Assembly (NCBI RefSeq): GCF_003315135.1
Contig: NZ_QNRK01000016.1
Coordinates: 81,925-145,924, forward strand
Source of the DNA: Roseiarcus fermentans
Lineage (GTDB): Bacteria; Pseudomonadota; Alphaproteobacteria; Rhizobiales; Beijerinckiaceae
DNA length: 64,000 nucleotides
Direction: 5' to 3'
In this document: positions 8,747 through 17,913 of the stretch, in pieces
How positions within the stretch are numbered: position 1 is the first letter of the stretch
Layout of the letters: each line of letters opens with the position of its first letter
The notes under the pieces: model-generated
What the model saw: only the letters and a program-made list of their open reading frames with translations
Told to the model about the DNA's origin: nothing
Databases searched by the model: none
Made by a program: the position numbers and the translations under genes

Positions 8747-9645
8747 CCCATCCTTCCCGAGCGTTCGGCGCGGCGGTCGGCGAGGCCGAGACCGGTCAGC
8801 ACCGCAATGACGATGGCGTAGGGCAGCGCCTGCAGGAGCTCGGCGGGAATCCAATGACCCTGCAGCCGGATCTGGGCCGCGTCGAACCCGCCGAACAGCA
8901 GGGCGCCGAGCGCCGTGCGCCAGGGCGAGGATCGCCCGAAATAGAACGCGGCCAGGGCGATGAAGCCCCGCCCGCCGGAAATGCCCTCGTTGAAGAGCCC
9001 CACCACGCCGATGGAGAGATGCGCCCCCGCGAGCCCGGCGAGCGCGCCGGCGAAGACCGTGGAGGCGTCGCGAATCGTGAGCGGCGCAAGGCCGACCGCC
9101 CGCACCGTCGCTTCCGCCGCGCCGGTCGCCCTCAGGCGCAGGCCCCAGCGGGTGCGCCGGAGCGCGAAGGCCGTCGCGGGGACGAGCGCCCAGGCGAGCC
9201 ACGTCAGCGCGTCCTGCCCCGAGACGATCGCGCCGAGAACGGGCGCCGCGTGGAGGGCGGGAATGTCGATCGGCGGCAGCATCGCGACGCCGGCCGGATT
9301 GTAGGTGCCCGACACGCCGTAAACGCTTTTCAGGAAGAACCGCACCAGGCCCGCCGTCGCCACGCTGAAGCCCAGTCCGACGATGATCTCGTTCGCCGAG
9401 AGCCGCGTAATGACGAGCGACATGAGGAGGCCGAGAACGGCGCCGGTCACGAGCGCCGCCAGGATGGCGAGTCCTGCGCTGCCCGTCTGCGCTGAAACCA
9501 TCACCGCGATCAGCGCGCCGCCGAGCATCATCGACTCGAGGCCGATGTTGACGATCCCGCCGATCCTGTTGACGAGGCCGCCGATCGCGGCGAGCAGGAT
9601 CGGCGTCGTCATGACGATCGCGGCGTGGAGGAACGCGTCGATCAT
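8743..9645 (-). CDS. ABC transporter permease, nucleoside (BMP-linked) type
   Basis: A 300-residue inner-membrane permease with about eight hydrophobic segments, of the branched-chain/ribose permease fold (BPD_transp_2). The segment NIGLESMMLGGA is typical of the second permease of BMP-family nucleoside importers (YufQ/NupC-like). Its ATG at 9645 overlaps the stop of the partner permease in an ATGA overlap. It pairs with the upstream permease to form the channel. Confidence 0.9.
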   Translation of the reverse strand: MIDAFLHAAIVMTTPILLAAIGGLVNRIGGIVNIGLESMMLGGALIAVMVSAQTGSAGLAILAALVTGAVLGLLMSLVITRLSANEIIVGLGFSVATAGLVRFFLKSVYGVSGTYNPAGVAMLPPIDIPALHAAPVLGAIVSGQDALTWLAWALVPATAFALRRTRWGLRLRATGAAEATVRAVGLAPLTIRDASTVFAGALAGLAGAHLSIGVVGLFNEGISGGRGFIALAAFYFGRSSPWRTALGALLFGGFDAAQIRLQGHWIPAELLQALPYAIVIAVLTGLGLADRRAERSGRMG

Positions 9646-10673
9646 CCCGCCCTCCGCCACAGCCGTCCGAGCTTGGCGGTCGCGAAGACCATCACGGCGC
9701 CTTGCAAAATCTGGACAATTTCGATCGGCACGTTGCTGAACAGCTGGATGCTGGCGCCCGCCGACGAGAGCGCGCCGAACAGGATCGACGCGACGATCAC
9801 GCCGAGCGCCGAATTGCGCGCCAGAAGCGCGATCGCGATCCCGGTGAACCCGTAGCCCGGCGAGAAGCCGCCGACGAAACGGTGCACGAGGCCGAGCGCA
9901 TGAATGGCGCCGGCGAGCCCCCCGACCGCGCCCGAGACGACCATCGTCGCGACCAGGACCCGCTCTGGTTCGATCCCCACCGCCCGTGCGAAGCGCGGGT
10001 TGGTTCCGACCAGCCGTGACCGGAAGCCGCCGACGGTGAACCGGCCCCATACGCCATAGGCGATCACCAGGGCGAGGCTGATCGCGAATCCGAGATGCAG
10101 CGTGGTCGGCGGGAGAAGGCGCGGCAGGGTCGCGTTCAGCGCGATCGCGGGGGTGGCCGAATTGGCGGAGCCGCGCGCCAGCAAGGGTCCATTGACCAGC
10201 CAGCTCGTGATCCCGACCGCGATGAAATTGAGCATCAGCGTCGTCACCACCTCGTCCACCCCGAGCCGGGCGCGCAGGAGGCCGGGTCCGAGGAGCCACA
10301 GACCGCCGATCAGCGCCGCCGCGCCGAGGCCCGCGCCGAGGACCAGCGCCGAAGGCCAGGACGGCGCCGAAAAGCCGATCACGGCCGCCGTGAGGCCGCC
10401 GAGGTAAAAGCATCCCTCCGCCCCGACATTGAAGACGCCGGATCGGAAGGCGATCGCCGCCGCCAGCCCGGTCAGCAACAGGGGCGTGGACGCCGTGAGC
10501 GTGGCCGCGATCCGTCGCTCGCCGCCAAATCCTTCCTCGATCATCAGGCGATAGACGCTCAGCGGCTCGAAGCCGGCGGCGAAAAGAACGACGGCGCCGA
10601 TCGCGAGGGCGAACACGAACGGCGCCGCCGCACCGAGCCCGTCGGCGACGCGGGGACGAAGCGCGCGCATCAT
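9642..10673 (-). CDS. ABC transporter permease, nucleoside (BMP-linked) type
   Basis: A 343-residue first permease of the same importer (YufP/NupB-like), with GVFNVGAEGCFYLGG and VDEVVTTLMLNF segments typical of the family. I chose ATG 10673 because it forms a four-base ATGA overlap with the ATPase stop; the longer open frame upstream is inside the ATPase gene. It has about nine membrane segments and acts in the inner membrane with the second permease. Confidence 0.9.
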   Translation of the reverse strand: MMRALRPRVADGLGAAAPFVFALAIGAVVLFAAGFEPLSVYRLMIEEGFGGERRIAATLTASTPLLLTGLAAAIAFRSGVFNVGAEGCFYLGGLTAAVIGFSAPSWPSALVLGAGLGAAALIGGLWLLGPGLLRARLGVDEVVTTLMLNFIAVGITSWLVNGPLLARGSANSATPAIALNATLPRLLPPTTLHLGFAISLALVIAYGVWGRFTVGGFRSRLVGTNPRFARAVGIEPERVLVATMVVSGAVGGLAGAIHALGLVHRFVGGFSPGYGFTGIAIALLARNSALGVIVASILFGALSSAGASIQLFSNVPIEIVQILQGAVMVFATAKLGRLWRRAG

Positions 10674-12208
10674 GCCGCGGCTCTTCGTCCGAGCATCAGA
10701 CGCCCGACGGTCTCTACCCCAGCCTCGGAGCGGCTCAATTCGCCCGAGATCCGTCCGTTGAACAGGCACAGGATCCGGTCGGACAGCGCGAGCAGCTCAT
10801 CGAGCGATTCCGAGACCAGAAGCACGGCGCCGCCGCGGTCGCGGAAATCTGCGATCAGGTTGTGAATGAAGGCCGTCCCGGCGATGTCGACGCCGCGCGT
10901 CGGCTGGGAGACGACGAGCAGCCTGGGCGCGCGGGACAGTTCGCGGGCGATCGCCAGCCGCTGCTGGTTGCCCCCCGACAGGCTGCTCGCCGGATCGTCG
11001 ACCGAGCCGTAGCGCACCGAGAGCCCCGCCAGACCCCGCGCGGCCGCGGCGCGGATGTTGGCGGGGCGAAGAAAACCAAGGCGCGAGAAGGCAGTGTCGC
11101 GCTCGCGTCCGGCGATGAAGTTGTCGGCGAGAGACGCCGTGAGGCAGAGGCCCTCGTGCGCGCGGTCGGCGCTGACATAGCCGACGCCGGCGGCGCGGAA
11201 GCGGGCTGTCGAAGCCCCCGCGAGGTCCTCGCCGCCGAGGCGGATCGAGCCTGCGGCCGGCGCCAGAATCCCGGCCGCGCAGGCGACGAGCTCGTCCTGC
11301 CCGTTGCCGCCGACCGCCGCCACGCCGACGATCTCGCCGGCGCGAATGTCGAGGTCGACCGGCCCGAGGCGCTCGAAGCCCAGTGGGTCTCGCGCCGCCA
11401 GGGCGCGCGCGGAAAACAGCGGCGTCCCGCTCGGCCGCTCACGCGATTCGATCAACAGCGCCGGGGCGTGGTCGCCGACCATGGCGCGCGCGAGCGCGTC
11501 GACGTTGGTGTCGGAGGCGGTGGTGCGCGCGACGACCCGGCCGGCGCGCATGACGGTGATGGCGTCCGAGCACTTCATCACTTCGTCGAGCTTGTGGCTG
11601 ATGAACAGAATGGTTCGCCCCTCGTCCCTCAGCTTGCCCATGAGCTTCAGCAGCTCGACGATCTGGGCGGGCGCGAGCACCGCGGTCGGCTCGTCGAGGA
11701 TCAGCACGTCGGCGCCGCGATAGAGCAGGCGGAGAATCTCGAGGATCTGGCGCACGTGGATCGGGGCGTCCGCCGCCTTCAGGCGCCAATCGATCGCGGC
11801 GCCGGCGAGCGCGGCGAGATTGCCCGCCTCCTCTTCCGCCTTTCGCCAGTCGATCAGGCCCGCCGCGCCCACCGGCTCGCGCGCGAGGATCAGGTTTTCG
11901 AGCAGGCTCAGAGGCGGCGCCAGCATGAATTCCTGATGGACCATGCCGACGCCCCGCGCGAAGGCGTCGGCCGGGCCGCTGAGGCGCACCGGCTCGTCGT
12001 TGAGCACGACCGTCCCCGCGTCGGGAAAATCGACGCCCTGCAGGATGCGCATGAGCGTCGACTTGCCGGCGCCGTTGCCGCCGACGATGGAATGGATCGT
12101 GCCGGGCGCGACCGAGAGATCGATCGCGTCGTTGGCGACCAGCGCGCCGTAGCGGCGCGTGAGCGCGCGCGCGCCGATACGAACCGCGACGGCGGGAGCC
12201 GGGGTCAC
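10670..12208 (-). CDS. ABC transporter ATPase with two nucleotide-binding domains, nucleoside/sugar type
   Basis: A 512-residue double ATPase. The first domain has Walker A GGNGAGKST and Walker B VLILDEPTAV. The second has a degenerate Walker A (AVGGNGQDEL), an intact signature LSGGNQQR and SQPTRGVD, as is usual in this family (YufO, MglA and RbsA type). It starts at GTG 12208. It energises the two downstream permeases and takes substrate from the BMP lipoprotein-like binding protein. No separate second ATPase is needed. Confidence 0.92.
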   Translation of the reverse strand: MTPAPAVAVRIGARALTRRYGALVANDAIDLSVAPGTIHSIVGGNGAGKSTLMRILQGVDFPDAGTVVLNDEPVRLSGPADAFARGVGMVHQEFMLAPPLSLLENLILAREPVGAAGLIDWRKAEEEAGNLAALAGAAIDWRLKAADAPIHVRQILEILRLLYRGADVLILDEPTAVLAPAQIVELLKLMGKLRDEGRTILFISHKLDEVMKCSDAITVMRAGRVVARTTASDTNVDALARAMVGDHAPALLIESRERPSGTPLFSARALAARDPLGFERLGPVDLDIRAGEIVGVAAVGGNGQDELVACAAGILAPAAGSIRLGGEDLAGASTARFRAAGVGYVSADRAHEGLCLTASLADNFIAGRERDTAFSRLGFLRPANIRAAAARGLAGLSVRYGSVDDPASSLSGGNQQRLAIARELSRAPRLLVVSQPTRGVDIAGTAFIHNLIADFRDRGGAVLLVSESLDELLALSDRILCLFNGRISGELSRSEAGVETVGRLMLGRRAAA

Positions 12209-12230
12209 GGGAGAACGCGTCCGTCTCGCG

Positions 12231-13262
12231 TCACTTGAAGAAGGGCGGGTAGCCCTGATCCACGGCGTTCCAGACCTTGATCTCGCCCGACAGGATCTTC
12301 GTCTTGAGGTCGTCGACCTTGGCGAGGGTCGCGGCCGGAATCTTGTCCTTGGTATGCGACATCGGGGACAGGCCGACGCCGTTCTGCGCGAGGCCGAGCG
12401 TCACCGTCTTGCCGCCGGGGAAGGCGTGGCCGGCGTAGTCCTTCATCACCGTCTCGACCGCGACGTCGGTGCGCTTGATCATGCTCGTGAGCACCGCGCC
12501 GGGCGCGACGCCGTCCTGATCGGTATCGACGCCGATGGCGAACTTGCCGGCGTCCTTCGCCGCCTGAATGACGCCGAGGCCCGTGCCGCCCGCGACCTGG
12601 TAGACCACGTTGGCGCCGCCGTCGAACATCGCCTTGGCCATCTGCAGGCCCAGGGCCGGATCGCCGAAATTGTTCGAATAGGCGACCTTCACCTCGACAT
12701 TCGGATCGACGGCGCGCGCCCCCTCGATGTAGCCGACGATGAACTTGTCGATGCCGACGGATTTCGTGCCGCCGATGACGCCGATCACCGGTTTGCCGCT
12801 CATGCCCTTGATCGAGGCGTCCTTGGCGACGAGGGTGGCGAGGGCGCCGGCGAGATAGGAGCCCTCCTGTTCCTGGAACAGGATCGAGGCGACGTTCGCG
12901 CCCGGCTTCACCTGGTTGAGGATCACGTAATCGGTATCGGGATAATCCTTCGCGACGGCGGCCAGCGGGTCGCCATGCGAATATTCGAGATCGACCACGA
13001 GACCGAAGCCGGCGTCGGAAGCGCGCCTCAGGATGTCGGCGGCCTGCGCGACGACATCCTTCGATTCGACGGCCTTGCCCTCGAGCTTGTCCTGGGCGAG
13101 CGCCTTCTTGAAACCCGAATAGGCGAGGTCATTGTAGGATTGATCGCCGAGGCCGCCCTGGGCGATGATCAGGGCGACCGGCTTTTCAGCGGCCCCGGCC
13201 GGGAGGATTGCGAGGCCCAATGCGAGGGCCGAGAGAGCGCTGATCATTCGAATTCGAAGCAT
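12231..13262 (-). CDS. BMP-family periplasmic nucleoside/purine-binding protein
   Basis: A 343-residue substrate-binding protein of the BMP/PnrA family. Residues 1-24 are a signal peptide ending AGAAE; there is no lipobox Cys, so it is soluble in the periplasm. Family features include GLGDQSYNDLAYSG near the N-terminus and GVDTDQDG in the second lobe. AGGAG lies about 8 bases before the ATG. The first 77 bases overlap the 3' end of gntR in another frame. Characterised BMP proteins bind nucleosides or thiamine-like compounds, and the adjacent phosphorylase favours nucleosides. Confidence 0.9.
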   Translation of the reverse strand: MLRIRMISALSALALGLAILPAGAAEKPVALIIAQGGLGDQSYNDLAYSGFKKALAQDKLEGKAVESKDVVAQAADILRRASDAGFGLVVDLEYSHGDPLAAVAKDYPDTDYVILNQVKPGANVASILFQEQEGSYLAGALATLVAKDASIKGMSGKPVIGVIGGTKSVGIDKFIVGYIEGARAVDPNVEVKVAYSNNFGDPALGLQMAKAMFDGGANVVYQVAGGTGLGVIQAAKDAGKFAIGVDTDQDGVAPGAVLTSMIKRTDVAVETVMKDYAGHAFPGGKTVTLGLAQNGVGLSPMSHTKDKIPAATLAKVDDLKTKILSGEIKVWNAVDQGYPPFFK

Positions 13263-14046
13263 GGCCTGTCTCCTTTGGCTGGGTAAGACGCGCGTCCGCC
13301 GCGACGCTGCGCCGGATTTCGGTTTCGTAGGCGTAGCTGCGTGCGTCGTAGACCGTGTCGTCCACGTCGATCAGCGAGCCGTCGGCGGCGTAGGTCTCGC
13401 GCCGGACGGTGACGACGACTCGGTCGCGGTCGAGCTCGAGCAGGCGCGCCTCCTTCAACGTGGCGCGACGCGCCTGCATGGTCTCGACCCCGCGATCCAT
13501 CACGAGCCCCGCCTCGCGGAACAGGCGATAGAGCGAGAAGCGCGGGTCGGCGGCGATCGCCTTCGTCAGGCCGATCCGCTCGACGAGCGAAGCCTCCAGC
13601 ACCGAATGATGAATCGCCGTCGGCGCTCCGTCGACGAGGCGTAGCCGGTCGAGCCCGATCAGCGCTGCGCCCGGACGGTAGGGGAAGCAGGCATCGGAAG
13701 CCTCGAGAGGGCCGAAGCGGAGCAGGCGATGGGAAGCCGAGCGACCCTGCGCCGCTATCGCCTCGGTGAAGCTCGCGAGATAGGTCGGCGCGCGCTTGAG
13801 CCGCGGCGGCGCGACGAACGTGCCGAGCCCCTGGCGGCGGGTGAACAGGCCCTCGTCCACCAAGATCTCGATGGCGCGCGTCACCGTGAAGCGGCTCACT
13901 CCGAACTGTCGGGCGAGCTGCGGTTCGCTGTCGATCCGCGCGCCCGGCTTCCGCCCCGCCGCGTCCGCCCGCAGCCAGTCGACGAGCTGGAGGTAGAGCG
14001 GGCGCCCGGAAGGCGCGGCGGGGTCGATTCTGACGGCGTCCGCCAT
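13186..14046 (-). CDS. GntR-family (HutC/UTRA subfamily) transcriptional regulator
   Basis: A 286-residue repressor. Residues about 12-78 are the winged helix (SEPQLARQFGVSRFTVTRAI), followed by a UTRA effector domain. The start is ATG 14046 (MADAVRID). There is no strong Shine-Dalgarno, and the space is filled by a perfect inverted repeat. The last 25 or so codons run into the BMP gene in another frame, giving a 77-base overlap. It probably represses its own operon and releases on binding a catabolic intermediate, as HutC-type regulators do. Confidence 0.9.
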   Translation of the reverse strand: MADAVRIDPAAPSGRPLYLQLVDWLRADAAGRKPGARIDSEPQLARQFGVSRFTVTRAIEILVDEGLFTRRQGLGTFVAPPRLKRAPTYLASFTEAIAAQGRSASHRLLRFGPLEASDACFPYRPGAALIGLDRLRLVDGAPTAIHHSVLEASLVERIGLTKAIAADPRFSLYRLFREAGLVMDRGVETMQARRATLKEARLLELDRDRVVVTVRRETYAADGSLIDVDDTVYDARSYAYETEIRRSVAADARLTQPKETGHASNSNDQRSLGPRIGPRNPPGRGR

Positions 14047-14422
14047 GTGTGTCCAGTCATGCGGTTGACTGGACAAGTATGGCGCGGGCCCGGCGGCGGC
14101 GCAAGTCCGTATGTTGTGCGCGAGGCGCCTGCGACGCGGGCGCCTGTTCAAAAAGACCCGCTGGCGCCCGCCTCGGAATCCCGGGACCTCGGGTCCCGCA
14201 TTCTTGCAGAGATCATCGCCGCCGGCTCAGCATAGCGGCGCCGCGCCCGGCGCTCAGTCCCGGGTGCTGGAGGCTATTGAAGCCGATTGGAAGACCCGGC
14301 CGCGACGGCGTTTTCCCGCCGGTTCGGGCGCGACAACCAAGAGGGCGAGTGACCGCGTAACGGGCCTCGTCGCAAGGGCAAAGACGATCAGCTTGCGGCG
14401 TTTGTCAAACGATTCGACATCG
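14047..14422. other. Intergenic gap upstream of gntR
   Basis: Apart from the operator and a short 7-bp-stem hairpin (14182-14198), I see no gene here. Promoter elements for gntR are presumably next to the operator but are not obvious by eye. Confidence 0.4.
14050..14075. promoter_or_regulatory. Operator: perfect inverted repeat before gntR
   Basis: TGTCCAGTCA, six bases, then TGACTGGACA: a perfect 10-bp inverted repeat. It ends three bases upstream of the gntR start codon. GntR dimers bind such palindromes, so this is the likely autoregulatory operator for the whole ten-gene operon. Confidence 0.75.
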
Positions 14423-14508
14423 TGGTGCGGACGGCGGGGATCGAACCCGCACGGCTTTTGGCCGAGGGATTTTAAGTCCCTTGCGTCTACCGGTTTCGCC
14501 ACGTCCGC
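14423..14508 (-). tRNA. tRNA-Leu (anticodon TAA)
   Basis: Read on the minus strand, the gene starts GCGGACGTGGCGAAA and ends in a 7-bp acceptor stem partner plus encoded CCA (14423-14425). The anticodon stem CAAGGGACTTAAAATCCC places TAA in the loop. A long variable arm (CTCGGCCAAAAGCCG) marks it as class II tRNA-Leu. The T arm GGGTTCGATCCCC is intact. No integrase or attachment duplication is visible beside it. Confidence 0.95.
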
Positions 14509-14570
14509 ATGCGCAGCGATCCATGTCACAGCCGCCGCCCCGACGCAAAGCCGGGCGGCGGGACGGCGCC

Positions 14571-15068
14571 TTACGCCCCGTCCTTGGCGATCGGCGGCTG
14601 GAAGGCGAGGCCCATGTCCCAAGGGAAATAGATCCAGGTGTCCTGTGACACTTCGGTGATGAAGGTGTCGACCAGCGGTCGCCCGAGCGGCTTGGCGTAC
14701 ACCGTGGCGAAATGCGCCTTCGGCAGCATCTCGCGCACGATTCTGGCGGTCGCGCCGGTGTCGACGAGGTCGTCGACGATCAGGATCCTGGCGCCCGAAT
14801 CGAGCTTGGCCACCTCGGGCGCGATCGCCTTGAGGATCTTCAGGCCGCCCTGGGTCTTGTAGTCGTGGTAGGAGGCGATGCTGACCGTCTCGATCACCCG
14901 CACGTCGAGCTCGCGCGCCACGATCGCCGCCGGCACCAGGCCTCCCCTGGTGATCGCCACCAGCGCGTCGAACGGACCGGACGAGGCCAGCCGCCAGGCG
15001 AGCGCGCGCGCGTCGCGGTGGAACTGGTCCCACGAGACCGGAAAAGCCTTGTCGCGGGGGGAGGACAT
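14571..15068 (-). CDS. gpt: Xanthine-guanine phosphoribosyltransferase
   Basis: A 165-residue purine salvage enzyme that makes XMP or GMP from the free base and PRPP. The PRPP-binding motif [13 protein letters not shown] (about 95-107) and the N-terminal [12 protein letters not shown] match Gpt. Length fits alphaproteobacterial Gpt proteins. It is a single gene next to tRNA-Leu, and the same strand carries the molybdopterin-binding-domain gene upstream. The cytoplasmic salvage role complements, but is not in, the nucleoside operon nearby. Confidence 0.93.
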   Translation of the reverse strand: MSSPRDKAFPVSWDQFHRDARALAWRLASSGPFDALVAITRGGLVPAAIVARELDVRVIETVSIASYHDYKTQGGLKILKAIAPEVAKLDSGARILIVDDLVDTGATARIVREMLPKAHFATVYAKPLGRPLVDTFITEVSQDTWIYFPWDMGLAFQPPIAKDGA

Positions 15069-15169
15069 GGGACGCGGCTCCTTGGCTCGAAACGGGGCCC
15101 CTCATAGCAAGCGGGCGGCGCCGGCGCGAGACGGGGGCGCGGCCGTCAACAGCTTTCGGCGAAGGTCAT

Positions 15170-15231
15170 CACCACCAAGGACACCAAGAAACACCAAGGC
15201 TCTCTTCGTGTTTCTTCGTGTCTTTGTGGTG
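15170..15231. repeat. Large imperfect palindrome of the CACCAAGACAC / CTTCGTGTC type
   Basis: Two arms of 28-29 bases (15170-15198 and 15204-15231) pair with only a few mismatches around a 5-base loop. The sequence is purine-rich on one arm and repetitive (accaag, cttcgtg units). It lies between the 3' end of the molybdopterin-binding-domain gene and gpt. Similar A/C-rich dispersed elements occur in many bacterial genomes. A fragment with related wording sits at 19091-19110. Confidence 0.7.
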
Positions 15232-15238
15232 AAACCCC

Positions 15239-15991
15239 TCACAGCGGCTTGCCGTCGCCGCGGATCGCCTCGAGCATCGCCTCGACCGCCGCCTTCGCCG
15301 CCTTCACCGCCGCCGCGTCCTTGCCGCGCACCACGATCTGGTTCATGAACCGCCCGTCCTTGAACGAGGGATAGGAGCCGATCGACACGGCCGGGTTGGC
15401 CTCGGCGATGCGGCCGAGCGCGTCGCCGTAGAGCCCCTCGGGCGCCGCGCCGGCCTCGATCGGCTCGACCTGCATGATCGCGCCGGTGCGCATCTCCCGC
15501 GCCGCCCCGTCCAGCATCGCCTGCATCACCGACGGCACGCCGGCGAGCACGAACACGTTGCCGATCCGGAACCCGGGCGCCCGCGAGATCGGGTTGTCGA
15601 CCAGCGCCGACCCTTCCGGCATCCGCGCCATGCGCCGGCGCGCCGGCGTCAGGTCGGCCTCCGCGTAGCGCTCGAGCATGATGGCGAGGGCGCGCGGGTC
15701 CTCGATCACCGGCACGCCGAAGGCGCGGCCGACCGCGTCGGCGGTGATGTCGTCGTGGGTCGGGCCGATGCCGCCGGTGGTGACGACGTAATCGTAGCGG
15801 GCGCGCAGCGCGTTCAGCGCGGCCACGATCTCCTCCTCGACGTCGGGCACCACCCGCGCCTCCTTGAGGTCGACGCCGATCTTGCCGAGATATTCGGCAA
15901 TGTAGCCGATGTTCCTGTCTTTGGTCCGGCCGGACAGGATCTCATCGCCGATCACCAGGACGGCGGCGGTCACGGTCGTGGGTGCGGACAT
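15239..15991 (-). CDS. Competence/damage-inducible CinA-like molybdopterin-binding-domain protein
   Basis: A 250-residue MoCF-fold protein (MoaB/MogA/CinA N-terminal type). Motifs are [27 protein letters not shown] and [12 protein letters not shown]. It lacks the CinA C-terminal deamidase domain, as usual for this shorter family. The start is ATG 15991; the longer open frame upstream covers the promoter region shared with map. Function in the CinA-like family is nucleotide (pyro)phosphate hydrolysis or unknown. It is divergent from map. Confidence 0.85.
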   Translation of the reverse strand: MSAPTTVTAAVLVIGDEILSGRTKDRNIGYIAEYLGKIGVDLKEARVVPDVEEEIVAALNALRARYDYVVTTGGIGPTHDDITADAVGRAFGVPVIEDPRALAIMLERYAEADLTPARRRMARMPEGSALVDNPISRAPGFRIGNVFVLAGVPSVMQAMLDGAAREMRTGAIMQVEPIEAGAAPEGLYGDALGRIAEANPAVSIGSYPSFKDGRFMNQIVVRGKDAAAVKAAKAAVEAMLEAIRGDGKPL

Positions 15992-16124
15992 GTCTTTCCT
16001 TCTCCTGGGCCCGGCGGCGCCGTCCCGGACTTTCCCGGCGGGAAAGCGCCTCTTCCGACTTGTCTGAAGCGCCCGGGAAAGCATATTTGTAGCGGCGGAC
16101 GGGACAAGCGGCAAAGGAACTCTG

Positions 16125-16958
16125 GTGACGACTTCCACGATTTTTGTTCCGGCGGCGGAGAAGCCCGCCCGGCGCAGCGGACAAATCCGCATCCATGGAC
16201 CCGAGGACTTCGAGGGCATGCGCAAGGCGGGCCGGCTCACCGCCGAGGCGCTCGACCTGATCGGTCCGCTGGTCAAGCCCGGCGTCACCACCAACGCCCT
16301 CGACACATTCGTGTTCGAATTCGCCCGCGACCACGGCGCCTATCCGGCCCCGCTCAACTACCGCGGCTACCGCAAGTCGATCTGCACCTCGATCAATCAC
16401 GTCGTCTGTCACGGCCAGCCCGACGACAAGCCGCTGCGCGACGGCGACATCCTGAACATCGACGTCACCTTCATCGTCGACGGCTGGCACGGCGACGCGA
16501 GCCGCATGTTCGCCGCCGGCGAACCGCCGCGGCGGGCGCAGCGCCTGCTGGACGTCACTTACGAGGCGCTGATGCGCGGCGTCGCCGCCGTCAAGCCCGG
16601 CGCGACCACCGGCGACATCGGCCACGCCATCCAGGTTTACGCCGAGAGCGAGCGCTGTTCGGTGGTGCGCGACTTCTGCGGCCACGGCCTCGGGCGCCTG
16701 TTCCACGACGAGCCGAACATCCTGCACGTCGGCCGCAAGGGGGAAGGCGCGCCGCTGAAGCCCGGCATGTTCTTCACCGTCGAGCCGATGATCAACCTCG
16801 GCGGCTACGGGGTGAAGATCCTGTCGGACGGCTGGACGGCGGTGACGCGCGACCGCTCGCTGTCGGCGCAATACGAGCACACCATCGGCGTGACCGAGAC
16901 CGGCTGCGAGATCTTCACGCTGTCGCCGACCGGCGCCGACCGCGCGCCGCTCGGATGA
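16125..16958 (+). CDS. map: Type I methionine aminopeptidase
   Basis: A 277-residue enzyme that removes the initiator methionine from nascent proteins. Metal ligands are visible: the two Asp in [14 protein letters not shown], His in GHGLGRLFH, Glu in FTVEPMI and Glu in YEHTIGV. It starts at GTG 16125 with AAGGA seven bases upstream. The N-terminus has about 20 extra residues before the catalytic core. The stop overlaps the radC start by four bases (ATGA), so the two are co-translated. Confidence 0.95.
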   Translation: MTTSTIFVPAAEKPARRSGQIRIHGPEDFEGMRKAGRLTAEALDLIGPLVKPGVTTNALDTFVFEFARDHGAYPAPLNYRGYRKSICTSINHVVCHGQPDDKPLRDGDILNIDVTFIVDGWHGDASRMFAAGEPPRRAQRLLDVTYEALMRGVAAVKPGATTGDIGHAIQVYAESERCSVVRDFCGHGLGRLFHDEPNILHVGRKGEGAPLKPGMFFTVEPMINLGGYGVKILSDGWTAVTRDRSLSAQYEHTIGVTETGCEIFTLSPTGADRAPLG

Positions 16959-17791
16959 GCCGCGCCGCCGGCGGCGGACGCGCCGCCGGGCGCGATCCCG
17001 GGCGTCGCGGGGGTCGCCGCGGCCAGCTCGCCGAGGGGAGCGGCGCGGCGCCGGCGCTGTCGCCGGACGGCGGGCCCGGTCCGGCGGGGGAGGCCGTCGA
17101 CGCCGCGAAGCCGCATTTTCACGGGCATCGCGCGCGTCTCAGGTCGCGGCTGCTCGAAGCGGGCGCGGCGGCGCTCGCCGATTACGAGCTCGTCGAACTC
17201 ATCCTCTTCAACGCCATTCCGCAGAAGGACGTGAAGCCGCTGGCGAAGGCGCTCGTCGACCGGTTCGGCTCGTTCGCCGAGACGATCGCGGCGGCCCCGG
17301 AGCGTCTCGCCGAGGTCAGGGCCGAGGATCTCCGCGTCTCCGAACGCGCGGTCGCCGAGTTCAAGATTGTCGAGGCCGCCGCGCAGCGCTTCGCCCGGGG
17401 GGTCGCGCGGAAGCGGCTGGCGATGGGCTCCTGGAGCGAGGTGCTCGACTATTGCCGGACGTCGATGGGCTTCGAGACCCGCGAGATCTTTCGCATATTG
17501 TTTCTCGACAAGAAGAACGGCCTGATCGCCGACGAGGTCCAGGGTTCGGGCACGGTCGACCACACGCCGGTCTATCCGCGCGAGGTGATCCGTCGCGCCC
17601 TCGAACTGTCGGCGACCGCGATCGTGCTCGTCCACAATCATCCGTCCGGCGACCCGACGCCCTCGTCGCAGGACGTGAAGATGACGCTCGACATCATGGC
17701 GATCGCAAAGCCCCTCGGCCTCACCGTGCACGACCACATCATCGTCGGCCGCGACGGCCATGCCTCGCTCAAGGGCCTGCGACTGATCTAG
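16955..17791 (+). CDS. radC: RadC-family JAB-domain protein
   Basis: A 278-residue protein with a low-complexity Gly/Arg/Ala-rich N-terminus (about 1-50), a helix-hairpin-helix UPF0758 region and a C-terminal JAB/MPN metal-binding domain ([14 protein letters not shown]). ATG 16955 is preferred because it overlaps the map stop; the frame continues open far upstream only as an antisense shadow. Despite its name, a role in DNA repair is not established for this family. Confidence 0.9.
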   Translation: MSRAAGGGRAAGRDPGRRGGRRGQLAEGSGAAPALSPDGGPGPAGEAVDAAKPHFHGHRARLRSRLLEAGAAALADYELVELILFNAIPQKDVKPLAKALVDRFGSFAETIAAAPERLAEVRAEDLRVSERAVAEFKIVEAAAQRFARGVARKRLAMGSWSEVLDYCRTSMGFETREIFRILFLDKKNGLIADEVQGSGTVDHTPVYPREVIRRALELSATAIVLVHNHPSGDPTPSSQDVKMTLDIMAIAKPLGLTVHDHIIVGRDGHASLKGLRLI

Positions 17792-17913
17792 GCGGATGTC
17801 GCCGAAAGCGGCAGGGGCGGCGTCTCGCCGCCCGCGGCGCGTGGCCAGCGGCCGCGTCGACAGCGACGCCGCGACAGCCGCCCGCCCCGGCAGCCCGATC
17901 GGGATCGGCGGCG

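Noticed and set aside
14423..14508. tRNA-Leu as an island attachment site
   Set aside because: No integrase and no repeated tRNA 3' end nearby.
15755..16954. N-terminal 400-codon extension of the radC frame
   Set aside because: Lies over map in another frame and over the divergent promoter; RadC starts at 16955 in an ATGA overlap.
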